In this document: one piece after another, positions 26,871-38,430 of the stretch | Position numbering within the stretch: the stretch's first letter is position 1 | Layout of the letters: every line of letters starts with the position of its first letter | Origin: Limnothrix sp. FACHB-406 | GTDB lineage: Bacteria; Cyanobacteriota; Cyanobacteriia; CACIAM-69d | DNA length: 64,000 nucleotides | NCBI RefSeq assembly: GCF_014698235.1 | Contig: NZ_JACJSP010000003.1 | Span: 62,001-126,000 of the forward strand | Direction: 5' to 3' | Made by a program: the position numbers and the translations under genes | The notes under the pieces: generated by a model | Seen by the model: only the letters and a program-made list of their open reading frames with translations | Told to the model about the DNA's origin: nothing | Database searches by the model: none

Positions 26871-28037
26871 ATGGAAGTGCAAATCCAAGATCGTGGTTGG
26901 TTTGCTAACCGTCATTTCTCGACATCGCCTATGTCGAATCCTGCCGGAGACTCTGGGGACGATATGGATTCGGATGAAACAATCACGACCAATGCCGACT
27001 TGCGAGAAGCGGAAACCACCATGGCCAAGCTGCTCCATGACGGTTTTGAGGCCTATCGAGAACGGCAGTTCAATCAGGCAGAACAGTTATTTGAGGCGTT
27101 GTTGACCTTGGCGATCTCGGTGAAGGATCACCATCGCGAGGAACGGGCCTATAACGGTCTGTTTTTGGGCTACTATGCCCGCCATCAGTATGAGCAAGCC
27201 CTGGACTGTGCGCGTCGCTGGCTGGCCACCACCCGGGCCCATGGCAATTGGCAAGGCCAAACCCACGCCTTGGCCCATTGGGGCAATGCTTGCCGTCACT
27301 TGGGCCAGTTCGATCGCGCCATTGTGTATCAACAGGAGGCCCTGGCGATCGCCCGAGACATGGGGGAGCTAGATAGCCAAATTGCCATCCTGAATAATTT
27401 AGGTTTGACCTACAAAGCCGCCGGGGACTATCCCAACGCGATCGTTTATCAGCGCCAAAGCCTGGATGCAGTGCGACAGGTGGGCGATCGGGAAGCCGAG
27501 CGGCAAGTGCTCAAGAATTTGGGCAATAGTTACTATGCCTGCGGCGATTACATCAGCGCGGTGGAATATTATGACCAACTGCTGCGGCTGTCCTACGCCA
27601 ATGATGACTATGCAACGGCGAACCAGGTTTTACGCAGTTTGGCGAGCGCCTGTCGGCATCTGGGCAATATGCAACAGGCCATTAATTACTGCAAGCAGCG
27701 GCTAACGGTGACGCGGGCCCTCAAGGATTTGCGAGGTGAAGAGCAAACCCTAGGAGCGCTGGGTGTGGCCTACGATGCCCAGGCTGACTATGGCACGGCG
27801 ATCGAGTATTACCAGCAACGGTTGACCGTTTCGCGCCTGATTCCTGACTTGGATGTGGAATTACAGGCGCTAGCGAGTTTGCGAGTGGCCTATTACTCGT
27901 TGGGGAATTATGCCAAAGCCAATGAGTATGCTCGGCAGCGGGAGGCGCTGGTGGGTCACTCGCCCGATGACTCGGAGGTGGATAGCAGTGCGGTGGAAAC
28001 CACGATCGGGATGCTGAGTGATGAGGCGAAGAGCTAG
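26871..28037 (+). CDS. Tetratricopeptide-repeat protein (LGN-like array)
   Basis: This 388-aa soluble protein is made almost entirely of TPRs from about residue 45 to 365, with roughly 40-residue spacing. Examples are AILNNLGLTYKAAGDYPNAIVYQRQSL, VLKNLGNSYYACGDYISAVEYY and TLGALGVAYDAQADYGTAIEYY. It resembles the LGN/Rapsyn-like arrays that act as protein-binding scaffolds. No catalytic domain, signal peptide or membrane helix is present. The N-terminal 40 residues are acidic and probably disordered. I use the ATG at 26871; in-frame ATGs at 26931 and 26964 are alternatives. Confidence 0.82.
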   Translation: MEVQIQDRGWFANRHFSTSPMSNPAGDSGDDMDSDETITTNADLREAETTMAKLLHDGFEAYRERQFNQAEQLFEALLTLAISVKDHHREERAYNGLFLGYYARHQYEQALDCARRWLATTRAHGNWQGQTHALAHWGNACRHLGQFDRAIVYQQEALAIARDMGELDSQIAILNNLGLTYKAAGDYPNAIVYQRQSLDAVRQVGDREAERQVLKNLGNSYYACGDYISAVEYYDQLLRLSYANDDYATANQVLRSLASACRHLGNMQQAINYCKQRLTVTRALKDLRGEEQTLGALGVAYDAQADYGTAIEYYQQRLTVSRLIPDLDVELQALASLRVAYYSLGNYAKANEYARQREALVGHSPDDSEVDSSAVETTIGMLSDEAKS

Positions 28038-28100
28038 GGTCGATCGTCGTTTCCCGGAATCAAGCGAAAACGGTTGATTTTTCATGCCCTCAATCATCGT

Positions 28101-28153
28101 GACAAGGGGCCTAGGGTCTGTCGTCAAATCGCCTGGCCCCCTGATGGCCTTGT
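28101..28153. repeat. Family B repeat fragment beside the IS630 remnant
   Basis: ACAAGGGGCCTAGGGTCTGT followed by CGTCAAATCGCCTG matches one terminus of the family B elements at 23424 and 60737. The other half is missing, and the decayed IS630 copy begins within about 20 bp. Confidence 0.6.
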
Positions 28154-28167
28154 TCTTCAAACCGATC

Positions 28168-28793
28168 AGTTCCGGGCCGCTAGCAAATTTTCTCTTGGAC
28201 GGCGCTCGTTACTCCGCTCTTCATAGACGGGAACCCCTCGGGGTGACCAGCCGTACAAACCCAGCCGTACAAACAAGGGGCATCTGGCTCAAATCCGCTT
28301 TCGTCGCAGTAGACAATCGACCAGCCGGCCTGTTTCAGCGCCCGCAACTGACGGAGGTAGAGCTGGCGTTGGTGCGGGCAGCGTTGTCGATTTTCGTCGC
28401 AGTAGACAATCGACCAGCCGGCCTGTTTCAGCGCCCGTAACTGACGGAGGTAGAGCTGGCGTTGGTGCGGGCAGCGTTGTCGATAGCGAAGCTGTTTTTT
28501 TTACAAGTCACCTTCAGTTGCTTGAGTCGATAGCTGATCGCACTGGGACAAACCCCAAATTCAGCAGCTCGGTCTCGCAGGCGGGCATCAGGGTAGCGTC
28601 GCACATGGTCGAGGAGCTTTTTGGGATCGAGTTTTCGAGTCCGAATCTTGGGTAGGGGCTTGGGGGTTGGATTCTCTAACCAGCGGTACAGAGTGGCTCG
28701 ACTCACCTGGAAGGTACGACTAGCGGTTGTGGGAGGCATTCCCTGCGCAACCGCAGCCAAGACTCGTTGTCTGAGGTCTTTGCTGTAGGTCAT
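28168..28793 (-). pseudogene. Decayed IS630-family transposase
   Basis: The first ORF (28793 to 28428, 121 aa) is the helix-turn-helix half of an IS630 transposase (MTYSKDLRQRVLAAVAQG, VSRATLYRW, YPDARLRDRAAEFGV). At an A8 run (28502-28495) a -1 shift leads into the catalytic half: QRCPHQRQLYLRQLRALKQA, then VYCDESGF with the DDE aspartate. That half is broken by a 93-bp tandem duplication and a 14-bp duplication that changes frame before WSPRGVPVYEERSNERRPRE, and it then stops. The last third of the transposase is missing, so the copy cannot be active. It lies 40 bp downstream of topA. Confidence 0.85.
28299..28484. repeat. 93-bp tandem duplication inside the IS630 remnant
   Basis: Units 28299-28391 and 28392-28484 differ by one base (GCCCGCAAC against GCCCGTAAC). 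The unit is 31 codons, so the duplication keeps frame. Confidence 0.95.
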
Positions 28794-28832
28794 GCTGTCT
28801 CATTCCTAATTGAATATACTACAAAGCACGGT

Positions 28833-31640
28833 TTAGGAAGCCTTGCGGCGAGTGCTACTCGATCGGGTCGATCGGGTGGTTTCGCCTTCCGGGGCCTTGT
28901 CCTCGGTGGTTTTGGCTTTGCGGGTGCGAGTGGTTTTGGGAGCTGCTTCTGAGGCCGCTTCTGCGTCTGCGGTTTTGGCCTTGGTGGTTTTGCTGGTGGT
29001 TTTACCCGTCGTCTTGCTAGTGGTCTTGCTAGCGGTTTTCGTGGTTTTACCCGTGGTTTTGCTCGCAGTCTTACGGGCAGTCTTCTTCTTGCTGCCCGCT
29101 TTGGCCGCCAACAATTCCAACGCCTCCGCCAAGGTCAGGCTCTCCACGGTTTGCCCTTCTGCCAAGCCCGCATTCACCTTGCCATGTTGGACATAGATGC
29201 CATACGGCCCCTGATACAGGTTCACCGGTTCGTTATCGTCCGGGTGGGGGCCCAACTCGCGAAGCGGGGTTTTCTGTTTGCGGCTGCGGCTGGCCTTCGG
29301 TTGGGCCAATAGCTCCAGGGCCCGTTCCAGGGTGATGGTGGTGACATCATCATCGGCCTTGAGCGATCGGTAATCTTGGCCCCCGTCCTTGCCCATGTCG
29401 TGAACAATGTAGGGGCCAAAACGCCCAAGGCTGGCTTTGACGGGGCGGCTGGTCTCCGGGTGCTGCCCCAACAAGCGCGGCAAAGAAAGCAGACCCAAAG
29501 CCAGCTCAAGGGTCAGGTTTTCGGGGGTCACGCCTCGGGGCAAGGAGGTGCGTTTGGGTTTGGGATTTTCGTCAGTTACTTCGCCCAACTGCACGTAGGG
29601 CCCATAGGCTCCCGTCAGCACGTAAATGGATTCGCCGGTTTCGGGATGGTTGCCGATCGAAGCGGGGCCTTCGGTCTTTTGGCGAATCAGGGTGGCAATT
29701 TGCTCCGCGTCTAGATCAGCCGGGGTCAAATCCTTGGGCAAGGAGGCTTTGACCGTTGCGCCCTGGTCGTCCACGACTTCCACATAGGCTCCGTAACGCC
29801 CAATCCGAATATCGGCGTTCAAATCTTCCAAAACGATCGTGCGGGCTTCGGCCGGGTCGATCGCGCTTTCGCGCACCTTCACCTGAGTATCCAGTCCCCC
29901 ATCGCCCAAGTAGAACTGACGCAGATAGGGCAGCCAAGAGGTTTTGCCCGTGGAAATTTCGTCCAAGGTGCGTTCCATTTGGGCCGTGAACCCAAAGTCC
30001 ACCAGGTCAGGAAAATGATTTTCCAGAAGCCCCGTGACCGCAAAGGCCGTGAAGGTGGGAACCAGGGCATTTCCGAGCTGTTGGGCATAGCCCCGATCGA
30101 CGATCGTGCCGATGATGCTGGCGTAGGTGCTGGGGCGGCCAATGCCTTCGCTTTCCAGCATTTTCACCAAGGCCGCTTCCGTGTAGCGGGCGGGGGGTTG
30201 GGTATCGTGGCGCAGGGCTTCCAGGTCTTGGCAATTGACCCGATCGCCCTTGGTCAGGGGCGGCAACAGCACTTCCCGATCCTCGATCGCCGCATCGGGA
30301 TCGTCTGACCCTTCCACATAGGCTCGGAAAAAGCCCGGGAAGTCAATCCGCTTGCCGCTGGCCCGAAACTCAGCGTTTTCCACCCGAATTTGGGCCGAAA
30401 CGAAGGTTTGGCGTGCATCGGCCATTTGGCAGGCCACCGTTCTTTTCCAAATCAAATCGTAGAGTTGCAGTTCCCGTCCGCTGAGGCCCGTTTGTTGCGG
30501 TGTGCGGAACGTGCTGCCGGCTGGGCGGATTGCTTCGTGGGCTTCTTGGGCTCCCTTGGCCTTGGTGGCATATTGACGCGGTTGGGGACTCAGGTAATTC
30601 GCGCCGTAGAGTTCCGTCACGCAAGCACGGGCCGCCTCGATCGCCTGTTGAGACAGGTGTACCGAGTCGGTTCGCATATAGGTGATATAGCCCTGCTCGT
30701 AGAGACTTTGGGCCGTGCGCATGGTGTCCCGGGCCGAGAGCCGCAGTTTGCGGTTCGCCTCCTGTTGCAAGGTGGAGGTGGTGAAGGGAGGCGATGGCTT
30801 GCGGGTGTTGGGTCGCTCCTCAATGTCCGCCACTGTCCAATCGCCCGATCGCAGGCGATCGCGCAGGGTTTGGGCCTGCTCTTCGTTGAGCAAAACAACC
30901 TTTTTGCCCGCCGCAATTTGCCCGGTGGCTTCGTCAAAATCCGCCCCCGTAGCCAATTTTTTGCCGTCCAGGGCCACCAACTTGGCTTCAAAGGGGCGAT
31001 CGTCCAAGCTGGTCAACGCCGCTTTCAAGTCCCAATAGGTTCCGGTTTTGAATGCTCGCCGGGCCCGTTCCCGAATCACCAACATCCGCACCGCCACGGA
31101 CTGCACCCGCCCTGCCGACAGGCCCGCCGCGATTTTTTTCCACAGCAAAGGCGACAGTGTATAGCCCACCAAGCGATCGAGAATTCGGCGGGTTTCTTGG
31201 GCATGAACGAGGTTATCGTTCACCTGGCGACAGTTTTGAATGGCCGATCGAATCGCCTCTTCCGTAATTTCATGGAAGACCATTCGTTTCACGGGCACTT
31301 TCGGTTTCAGAACCTGCAATAAATGCCAGCTAATGCTTTCCCCTTCCCGGTCTTCGTCAGTGGCCAAGACCAATTCATCAGCCAGCTTCAAAGAGTCTTG
31401 TAACTCTTTAACGACCTTTTTTTTGTCCTTGGGAATGACGTAAAGGGGTTCAAAGTTCTTTTCAATGTTGACCCCTAATTGGGCCCACTGTTCGCCCTTA
31501 ACCGCCGCCGGAATCTCACTTGCCGATTGGGGCAAGTCGCGAATATGACCCATCGAAGCCGTTACCTGATAGCCAGACGGCAGAAAGTTACGAATGGTTT
31601 TCGCTTTGGTCGGGGACTCGACAATAACAAGGGTTGTCAT
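28833..31640 (-). CDS. topA: DNA topoisomerase I (type IA)
   Basis: This is a 935-aa protein. The N-terminal Toprim domain ([34 protein letters not shown]) is followed by the type IA core with the active-site tyrosine in [15 protein letters not shown] and [16 protein letters not shown]-terminal repeats ([45 protein letters not shown]) replace zinc fingers, as is usual in cyanobacteria. The last 80 residues are a Lys/Thr/Ala-rich tail of KTT-type repeats, a probable DNA-binding extension. It relaxes negative supercoils. No terminator is visible between its stop and the IS630 remnant. Confidence 0.95.
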   Translation of the reverse strand: MTTLVIVESPTKAKTIRNFLPSGYQVTASMGHIRDLPQSASEIPAAVKGEQWAQLGVNIEKNFEPLYVIPKDKKKVVKELQDSLKLADELVLATDEDREGESISWHLLQVLKPKVPVKRMVFHEITEEAIRSAIQNCRQVNDNLVHAQETRRILDRLVGYTLSPLLWKKIAAGLSAGRVQSVAVRMLVIRERARRAFKTGTYWDLKAALTSLDDRPFEAKLVALDGKKLATGADFDEATGQIAAGKKVVLLNEEQAQTLRDRLRSGDWTVADIEERPNTRKPSPPFTTSTLQQEANRKLRLSARDTMRTAQSLYEQGYITYMRTDSVHLSQQAIEAARACVTELYGANYLSPQPRQYATKAKGAQEAHEAIRPAGSTFRTPQQTGLSGRELQLYDLIWKRTVACQMADARQTFVSAQIRVENAEFRASGKRIDFPGFFRAYVEGSDDPDAAIEDREVLLPPLTKGDRVNCQDLEALRHDTQPPARYTEAALVKMLESEGIGRPSTYASIIGTIVDRGYAQQLGNALVPTFTAFAVTGLLENHFPDLVDFGFTAQMERTLDEISTGKTSWLPYLRQFYLGDGGLDTQVKVRESAIDPAEARTIVLEDLNADIRIGRYGAYVEVVDDQGATVKASLPKDLTPADLDAEQIATLIRQKTEGPASIGNHPETGESIYVLTGAYGPYVQLGEVTDENPKPKRTSLPRGVTPENLTLELALGLLSLPRLLGQHPETSRPVKASLGRFGPYIVHDMGKDGGQDYRSLKADDDVTTITLERALELLAQPKASRSRKQKTPLRELGPHPDDNEPVNLYQGPYGIYVQHGKVNAGLAEGQTVESLTLAEALELLAAKAGSKKKTARKTASKTTGKTTKTASKTTSKTTGKTTSKTTKAKTADAEAASEAAPKTTRTRKAKTTEDKAPEGETTRSTRSSSTRRKAS

Positions 31641-32108
31641 GGATGGCGGAGGGCTGACCCAGTATTCCTAATATATAGATAGATCGAAACTTGGATAGAT
31701 GACAGTGCGATCGCGGTCACAGGCTGAGGCGGACGACGCGATCGGGACAAAACGGGCGATCGAAGTGGCTGCAAAGACTAGCCGTAAAGACTAATTGGAC
31801 AGAGTGGAAGAAATTTCGGGAAATGTCAAGTCGCGATCGCTTCGGTGACAAGATTGGCCGGCTTGGATGCATGGGCGCTGCCATTAACCCGGCTTTTGCC
31901 AACAGACGGCCGTTTGCTCACGATCGACGGTGGATCCCCTTCGGGGCCGGCCGCAACGCCAACCCTGAATCCCTGAATGGTCGTCGCCATCATAGAATGG
32001 ATCCCTTGGACTTCAGCATTTCAGCAAATTGGGGTGGGATTGCCTCGCCGTTCGCTTCCCGCTCAATTGCGCTCAATTTTCATCACGATCCAAGGGAGAA
32101 CACCAACC
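31641..32108. other. Divergent gap topA/cysH, no gene seen
   Basis: This 468-bp stretch holds the promoters of topA and cysH. The cysH frame is open for 44 more codons into it (from 31977), but the extension is unlike the CysH family. Several CGATCG sites are present; I see no operator or RNA element. Confidence 0.5.
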
Positions 32109-32852
32109 GTGACATCCTTAGCTGCCCCCGCCATTGACATTAACAGTTTGGCTCAGGAATTAGAGAATGAAAGCCCCCAAAAAATTCTCGATCGGGCCCT
32201 GAGTTTGTATGACAATCTGGCCATTTCCTTCAGCGGCGCTGAGGATGTGGTTTTGATTGATATGGCCCATCGATTGGGTAAGCCCTTTAAAGTTTTTACC
32301 CTGGACACGGGGCGGTTACATGCGGAAACCTATCAACTGCTCGATCGCGTTCGTCAACGCTACAACATCTCGATCGATGTGATGTTTCCCGATGCAGCGG
32401 CCGTGGAAGCATTGGTGAACGCCAAGGGGCTATTTAGCTTCTATGAAGATGGCCATAAAGAGTGCTGTGGTATCCGTAAGGTTGCCCCCCTGCGCCGTAA
32501 ATTAACCACTCTGGATGCTTGGATTACGGGTCAACGGAAAGATCAAAATCCTGCCACTCGGGATAGTGTCCCGATCGTGCAAGTGGATGGTGGATTTTCC
32601 ACACCCGACCATCAATTGGTGAAGTTTAATCCGCTGGCTAATTGGTCTTCCAGCGATGTTTGGATGTACATTCGCGCCTACGAAGTGCCCTATAACGCAC
32701 TCCATGAAAAGGGCTTTATCAGCATTGGTTGCGAACCTTGCACCCGGCCCGTATTGCCCAACCAACATGAGCGGGAAGGTCGTTGGTGGTGGGAAGATGC
32801 GGGCAAAAAAGAATGCGGTCTCCATGCGGTGAACTTGAACGAGCAAAAGTAG
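32109..32852 (+). CDS. cysH: Phosphoadenylyl-sulfate (PAPS/APS) reductase
   Basis: This is a 247-aa protein. The PP-loop motif is [12 protein letters not shown], followed by [13 protein letters not shown]. The CC pair in [12 protein letters not shown], the CEPCTRPV pair and the C-terminal KKECGLH redox cysteine are all present. The CC...CxxC set binds a [4Fe-4S] cluster, typical of APS-type reductases, so APS may be a substrate as well as PAPS. It reduces activated sulfate to sulfite with thioredoxin. The start is the GTG at 32109, preceded by AAGGGAGA at 10-bp spacing, rather than the longer open frame. Confidence 0.92.
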   Translation: MTSLAAPAIDINSLAQELENESPQKILDRALSLYDNLAISFSGAEDVVLIDMAHRLGKPFKVFTLDTGRLHAETYQLLDRVRQRYNISIDVMFPDAAAVEALVNAKGLFSFYEDGHKECCGIRKVAPLRRKLTTLDAWITGQRKDQNPATRDSVPIVQVDGGFSTPDHQLVKFNPLANWSSSDVWMYIRAYEVPYNALHEKGFISIGCEPCTRPVLPNQHEREGRWWWEDAGKKECGLHAVNLNEQK

Positions 32853-32900
32853 GCTAGTAGCTCCAGCGATCAGCGCAACCAAAACGGATGCAACCATAAC

Positions 32901-32944
32901 AGACAAGGGGCTTAAGCCCCTTGTTCCATAGCTTAAGCCCCTGA
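32901..32944. repeat. Core palindrome repeat after cysH
   Basis: CAAGGGGCTTAAGCCCCTTG lies at 32904-32923, followed by a second half-copy (GCTTAAGCCCCTG). No long terminal repeats of family A or B are clear here. It lies 50 bp after the cysH stop, in the gap to the convergent AarF gene. Confidence 0.7.
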
Positions 32945-33054
32945 TCTAATTGGTTAAGTTTTCGTTGGTTTTCGTCAGTTTGCGTTGGTTGACGTTAATT
33001 GGTTGGTGTGAATTAGTTGGCGTTCATTAACCACAATTAACTATGGGTTGCAGG

Positions 33055-34806
33055 CTAACTTTTAAAGGCGGCAGCCGGTGCGCCCCAAGTGGGCAACAAT
33101 TGAGCAGCCCGATCGCGCGAAAACTCAGCGATCGCATCCCAAGCAGTGTCCAACGCCACTTGCATCAGGCGGCTGGGTTCCAAATCATCCTTCACCAAAT
33201 CCCACAGGCGTTGCAATTCAGCCCCATGGAGGCGATCATCTTCCACTAGGGCCAACAACAACCGTTGACGCAGCAATTGCCCCTCTTCGGACATCAAATA
33301 GCGCAATCCCAAACCGGCGGTGGGAACCAGGTCAAACCCGGAATCTGAACGGGCGATCGCCAGCATATTTTCCAGGCGCGTCCATTGAAATTTGCCATCT
33401 TCAAACAGCACTTCAATCAGACGGCGACGCAGTTGGGGCGATTCCCCCATCAACAACCGTCGCGCCACGTAAGGATAGGCAATTTCCAGAATCTTGAACT
33501 GAGGATTCAGACTCAGGGCCAAGCCCTCTTGGGTGACGAGCGATCGAATAATCAAGGCAAATTTGGCCGGCACTCGGAACGGATAGTCATACATCAATTC
33601 CGAGAACCGATCGGTGACGGTTTTGAAGTTGAAGCTACCCACATTCCGCCCGATCGCCTCGCCCAAAACCGACTCCAACGCCGGAATGATGGGACGAATA
33701 TTCGTATTCGGAGCCAGGAAGCCGAGGCGCACAAAATCCCCAGCCAATTCCTCATACTTCCGGTTCAACAAATGCACTACCGAATCCACGATCGTTTCCT
33801 TGGTGGATTCGTTTAACTGATCCATCATCCCAAAATCAATGTAAGCCATTCGACCATCGCGCAGGGCAAACAGATTTCCCGGGTGGGGATCCGCATGGAA
33901 AAAGCCAAACTCTAGGAGCTGTCGCAGACCAGAAGTGACCCCAATTCCGATCAAAGAATCCCGATCGAGACCCGCTTCCCGCACCGAGTCCGTGTTGGTC
34001 AGCTTGAGGCCATCAATCCATTCCAACGTCAGCACCCGATGGCTGCTGTAGTCCCAGTAAATGACCGGTACTTTGACCGTGGGATCATCACGGAAATTTT
34101 CACCAAATCGCTCGGCGTTGCGTCCTTCGTTTTGGTAATCAATTTCTTCAAAAAGTTTGCTGCCAAATTCATCCACAATCAGGGTCAAATCATGGCCCAA
34201 ATTGAGCGGCAACCAGGGAGCGGCCCAACTGGCGCACCAGCGAATTAAATACAAATCAAGGGTCAAGGTTGGCAGCAGATTCGGCCGCTGCACTTTCACG
34301 GCCACGTCCTCGCCGCTGTAGAGCTTGGCGCGGTAGACCTGTCCCAAGCTGGCCGCCGCGATCGGTTCGGGGGAAATTTCGCGGAAGATGTCCCGCAGGG
34401 GGCGATCCAAGTCCGCTTCAATGATGCTGAAAGCCAGTTCCGTCGAAAACGGCGGGAGCTGATCCTGCAGTTTCTCAAGTTCCGCCAAATAATCCACCCG
34501 CACCAGATCGGGCCGAGTGGACAGGGCTTGCCCAACTTTGATGAACGTGGGGCCCAAGTGGATCAAAATTTGACGCAGTTGCTCGGCTCGCTGGCCCACT
34601 TGGTCAGACCGCTCGCCCCACAATTGATCGCTCAACCAGCCAAACACGAATGCAGCACTGAACCAAGCAATTTGCAACAGTCGCAAGATGCCAATCCAAG
34701 GTCGCCGGCCGTAAAATCGGGCAATTTCCTTGGGATCGTAGCGACGGGCGCGATTGCTGGTTGTGCCAGCGCGCAAATCTTCCAAAAGAACCGAAGTGGC
34801 GTTCAC
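33055..34806 (-). CDS. ABC1/AarF/UbiB family protein kinase-like protein
   Basis: This 583-aa protein shows the atypical kinase pattern: GPTFIKVGQALSTRPD (KxGQ motif), AAASLGQVYRAKL, VAVKVQRPN, FFHADPHPGNLFALRDG and YIDFGMMDQL. Two hydrophobic stretches occur, at about residues 38-55 and near the C-terminal third. UbiB/ABC1 proteins support isoprenoid-quinone synthesis or membrane homeostasis. Cyanobacteria and plastids have several, and which one this is cannot be fixed here. The start used is the GTG at 34806 with GAGG upstream; a TTG at 34824 is an alternative. Confidence 0.88.
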   Translation of the reverse strand: MNATSVLLEDLRAGTTSNRARRYDPKEIARFYGRRPWIGILRLLQIAWFSAAFVFGWLSDQLWGERSDQVGQRAEQLRQILIHLGPTFIKVGQALSTRPDLVRVDYLAELEKLQDQLPPFSTELAFSIIEADLDRPLRDIFREISPEPIAAASLGQVYRAKLYSGEDVAVKVQRPNLLPTLTLDLYLIRWCASWAAPWLPLNLGHDLTLIVDEFGSKLFEEIDYQNEGRNAERFGENFRDDPTVKVPVIYWDYSSHRVLTLEWIDGLKLTNTDSVREAGLDRDSLIGIGVTSGLRQLLEFGFFHADPHPGNLFALRDGRMAYIDFGMMDQLNESTKETIVDSVVHLLNRKYEELAGDFVRLGFLAPNTNIRPIIPALESVLGEAIGRNVGSFNFKTVTDRFSELMYDYPFRVPAKFALIIRSLVTQEGLALSLNPQFKILEIAYPYVARRLLMGESPQLRRRLIEVLFEDGKFQWTRLENMLAIARSDSGFDLVPTAGLGLRYLMSEEGQLLRQRLLLALVEDDRLHGAELQRLWDLVKDDLEPSRLMQVALDTAWDAIAEFSRDRAAQLLPTWGAPAAAFKS

Positions 34807-34915
34807 GCTAGCAGCCTCAACCAACCTAAAGCCGGTATTTATTTTAGCTGTAGCACCCGTATAGGAAACTACAAAAATCGAAAAACAATCAAAGCTTTTC
34901 GTTACAACCAGCTTG

Positions 34916-34998
34916 GGGGGTCGTCAAATCGCCTGAAACCCTGATGCTGCCGTTGCCGGATCGCAGGAAGCAAGGGGATGCAGCCCTTGGTTACAACC
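34916..34998. repeat. Family B repeat fragment
   Basis: GGTCGTCAAATCGCCTGAAA followed by CCCTGAT and later GCAAGGGGATGCAGCCCTTGGTTAC match the left half of the element at 60737. The palindrome core is decayed and the right terminus is missing. It lies upstream of the AarF gene. Confidence 0.65.
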
Positions 34999-35295
34999 AG
35001 CCGATCGCATTGCCCCGCTCGATCGCCCTTATTTGATCGCCCCCGATCGCCCGTGGAATTGGTGTTCCCCTGGAGTGGCCCTGGAAATGATTACGCCCGA
35101 TCGCCCCCGATCGCTCGAAAAATCGGGTGTTTCAGCTCCTGTACCGCTGCCCGATCGTGGCTGATGCGCGAGCATTGGCAAACAAGTTCCCAATGGAAGT
35201 TCAGAAAATGTTCAAAAAATTTTGCCAAATGACTTGAGCAATTGCGGTCACCATGCTAATCTTTGATTCTGCAAAGGCGGAAACGCACTGAGCGC

Positions 35296-35367
<72 letters not shown>

Positions 35368-35594
35368 TCTAAACAGGTTCAACACAAGCTCAACGGGTCT
35401 TGATGGGCCAACTCACCAATTCAATCGAGAGTTTCGATCGAGGCTGTCGAGGCCAAGCCGGAAAACTCAGGGTTGATCAGCCAAGTATCCGGTAACTGAT
35501 CCCAGATCCAGGATCGGTGAAAATGCGACCACGAAAGCCGCTCGCTGGGTGCAGAACTCGCCTCATCCTCAATAGGCCGCTTGCATCAATCCAG

Positions 35595-35720
35595 ACCCTC
35601 ACCCTAAATCCCTCTCCCGACTTGGGAGAGGGACTTGAAAATCAACAACGAAATCGCCGCTATTCCTGATTTCTGGCTCCCCTTCGCCCGCCTTGGGAGA
35701 AGGGGTTGGGGGATGAGGGC
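35595..35720. repeat. REP-like intergenic palindromic repeat
   Basis: It contains a perfect 10-bp hairpin TCCCTCTCCC-GACTT-GGGAGAGGGA (35609-35633). The outer ends CCCTCACCCTAAATC and GGTTGGGGGATGAGGG form a larger imperfect inverted repeat. This CCCTCACCC...GATGAGGG repeat type is widespread in intergenic DNA of unrelated bacteria. It lies between tRNA-Val and the pgm stop. Confidence 0.75.
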
Positions 35721-35776
35721 TGTTAGCTGATTCGCGCAAGAAGTCTAATCAGCAATCAGATCGCAGCGACTGATCG

Positions 35777-37432
<1,656 letters not shown>

Positions 37433-37625
37433 TCATGGGGGCGATCGCCTCGATCGCGCTGATTGCCGAGATCGGTTCGATCGATGACTCAAAAGTCGAT
37501 CATGCAAACAAACAGCGAGCAATCACGCAGAAATCAATCACACAGAAATCAATCACACCAAAGTAAAAATCTGCCCAAAAGACATGTGCCGGGAACTCGC
37601 ACTAGCAGAAACCAAAAGACCAGTC

Positions 37626-38156
37626 CTATTTCTTCAGCAACCGCACATCAATCACGCTGGCATTGAAGTTATAGGCCTTTCCTTCTAATTCCACGGGAAT
37701 GCCAATTTTGAGCTTGTTATTCCCCAGAACGGGCCCATTTTCCGTCATGGTGGCCTCGCCGCTGAGGGTCAAATACAGGTCACTGTTATATAAATCAGGG
37801 CGGGGATCTGGCAGGGCCTTCACCGTGCCATCGGGTTGAGGAACCAGGGTGGTGCGGGTGAGGGTTTGCACCGATTTCACGGTGATGCTGCCGTAGGGTT
37901 GGTTCCGAATAATCACGTTGGTTTTGCCGGAACTGGTCATTTCTTGGATCACGGTTTGCGGATCCCGAATGGAAAGACCCCGAGCCACCGCGTCAATTTC
38001 AACCATTTGTTTTACTGCGCCCACTTGGGCCACGGAGCCGCCGGTTCCGGGCACCAAGAAGATCCCAACCAGCACAAGCAGGATAACCAGGCCTGCACCG
38101 AGGTCTAAAATACTGAGTTTGCCAAGGAGGCGACCCTGTGAGTCGAGCAGTTTCAT
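37626..38156 (-). CDS. DUF4330 family membrane-anchored protein
   Basis: This 176-aa protein starts MKLLDSQGRLLGKLSILDLG, followed by one transmembrane helix (AGLVILLVLVGIFLV, about residues 20-36). A soluble domain follows with VRDP-like IRDPQTVIQEM, two beta-rich blocks and a C-terminal VELEGKAYNFNASVIDVRLL. It matches the DUF4330 family, common in cyanobacteria and with no assigned function that I know. I use the ATG at 38156; the frame is open 18 codons further but without family sequence. The IS605-type insertion lies upstream. Confidence 0.78.
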   Translation of the reverse strand: MKLLDSQGRLLGKLSILDLGAGLVILLVLVGIFLVPGTGGSVAQVGAVKQMVEIDAVARGLSIRDPQTVIQEMTSSGKTNVIIRNQPYGSITVKSVQTLTRTTLVPQPDGTVKALPDPRPDLYNSDLYLTLSGEATMTENGPVLGNNKLKIGIPVELEGKAYNFNASVIDVRLLKK

Positions 38157-38430
38157 GGCGGTATGCCGAAGGTGTACGAAAGGGGCGAGGGTTGTGCAGC
38201 CCAAGACCAACCCCTAGATCCCAGATTCAAAATCCAAGATCCAAGGGGAAATGAGATCCAAGAACCTGCGCGGTCTAGATAACCTAGAAAGCCTAGACAG
38301 CAGTAAGGTTATCAGGTCGCACGGGAGCATGAAAACCTTGTCTCTTTAGAGCAAGGATAAAAGGCGACAGGGGTACTTTAGCGTCCGTCATTCTTATGCC
38401 AAGTAGGTCAGCATAAGATATAATGCAAAT

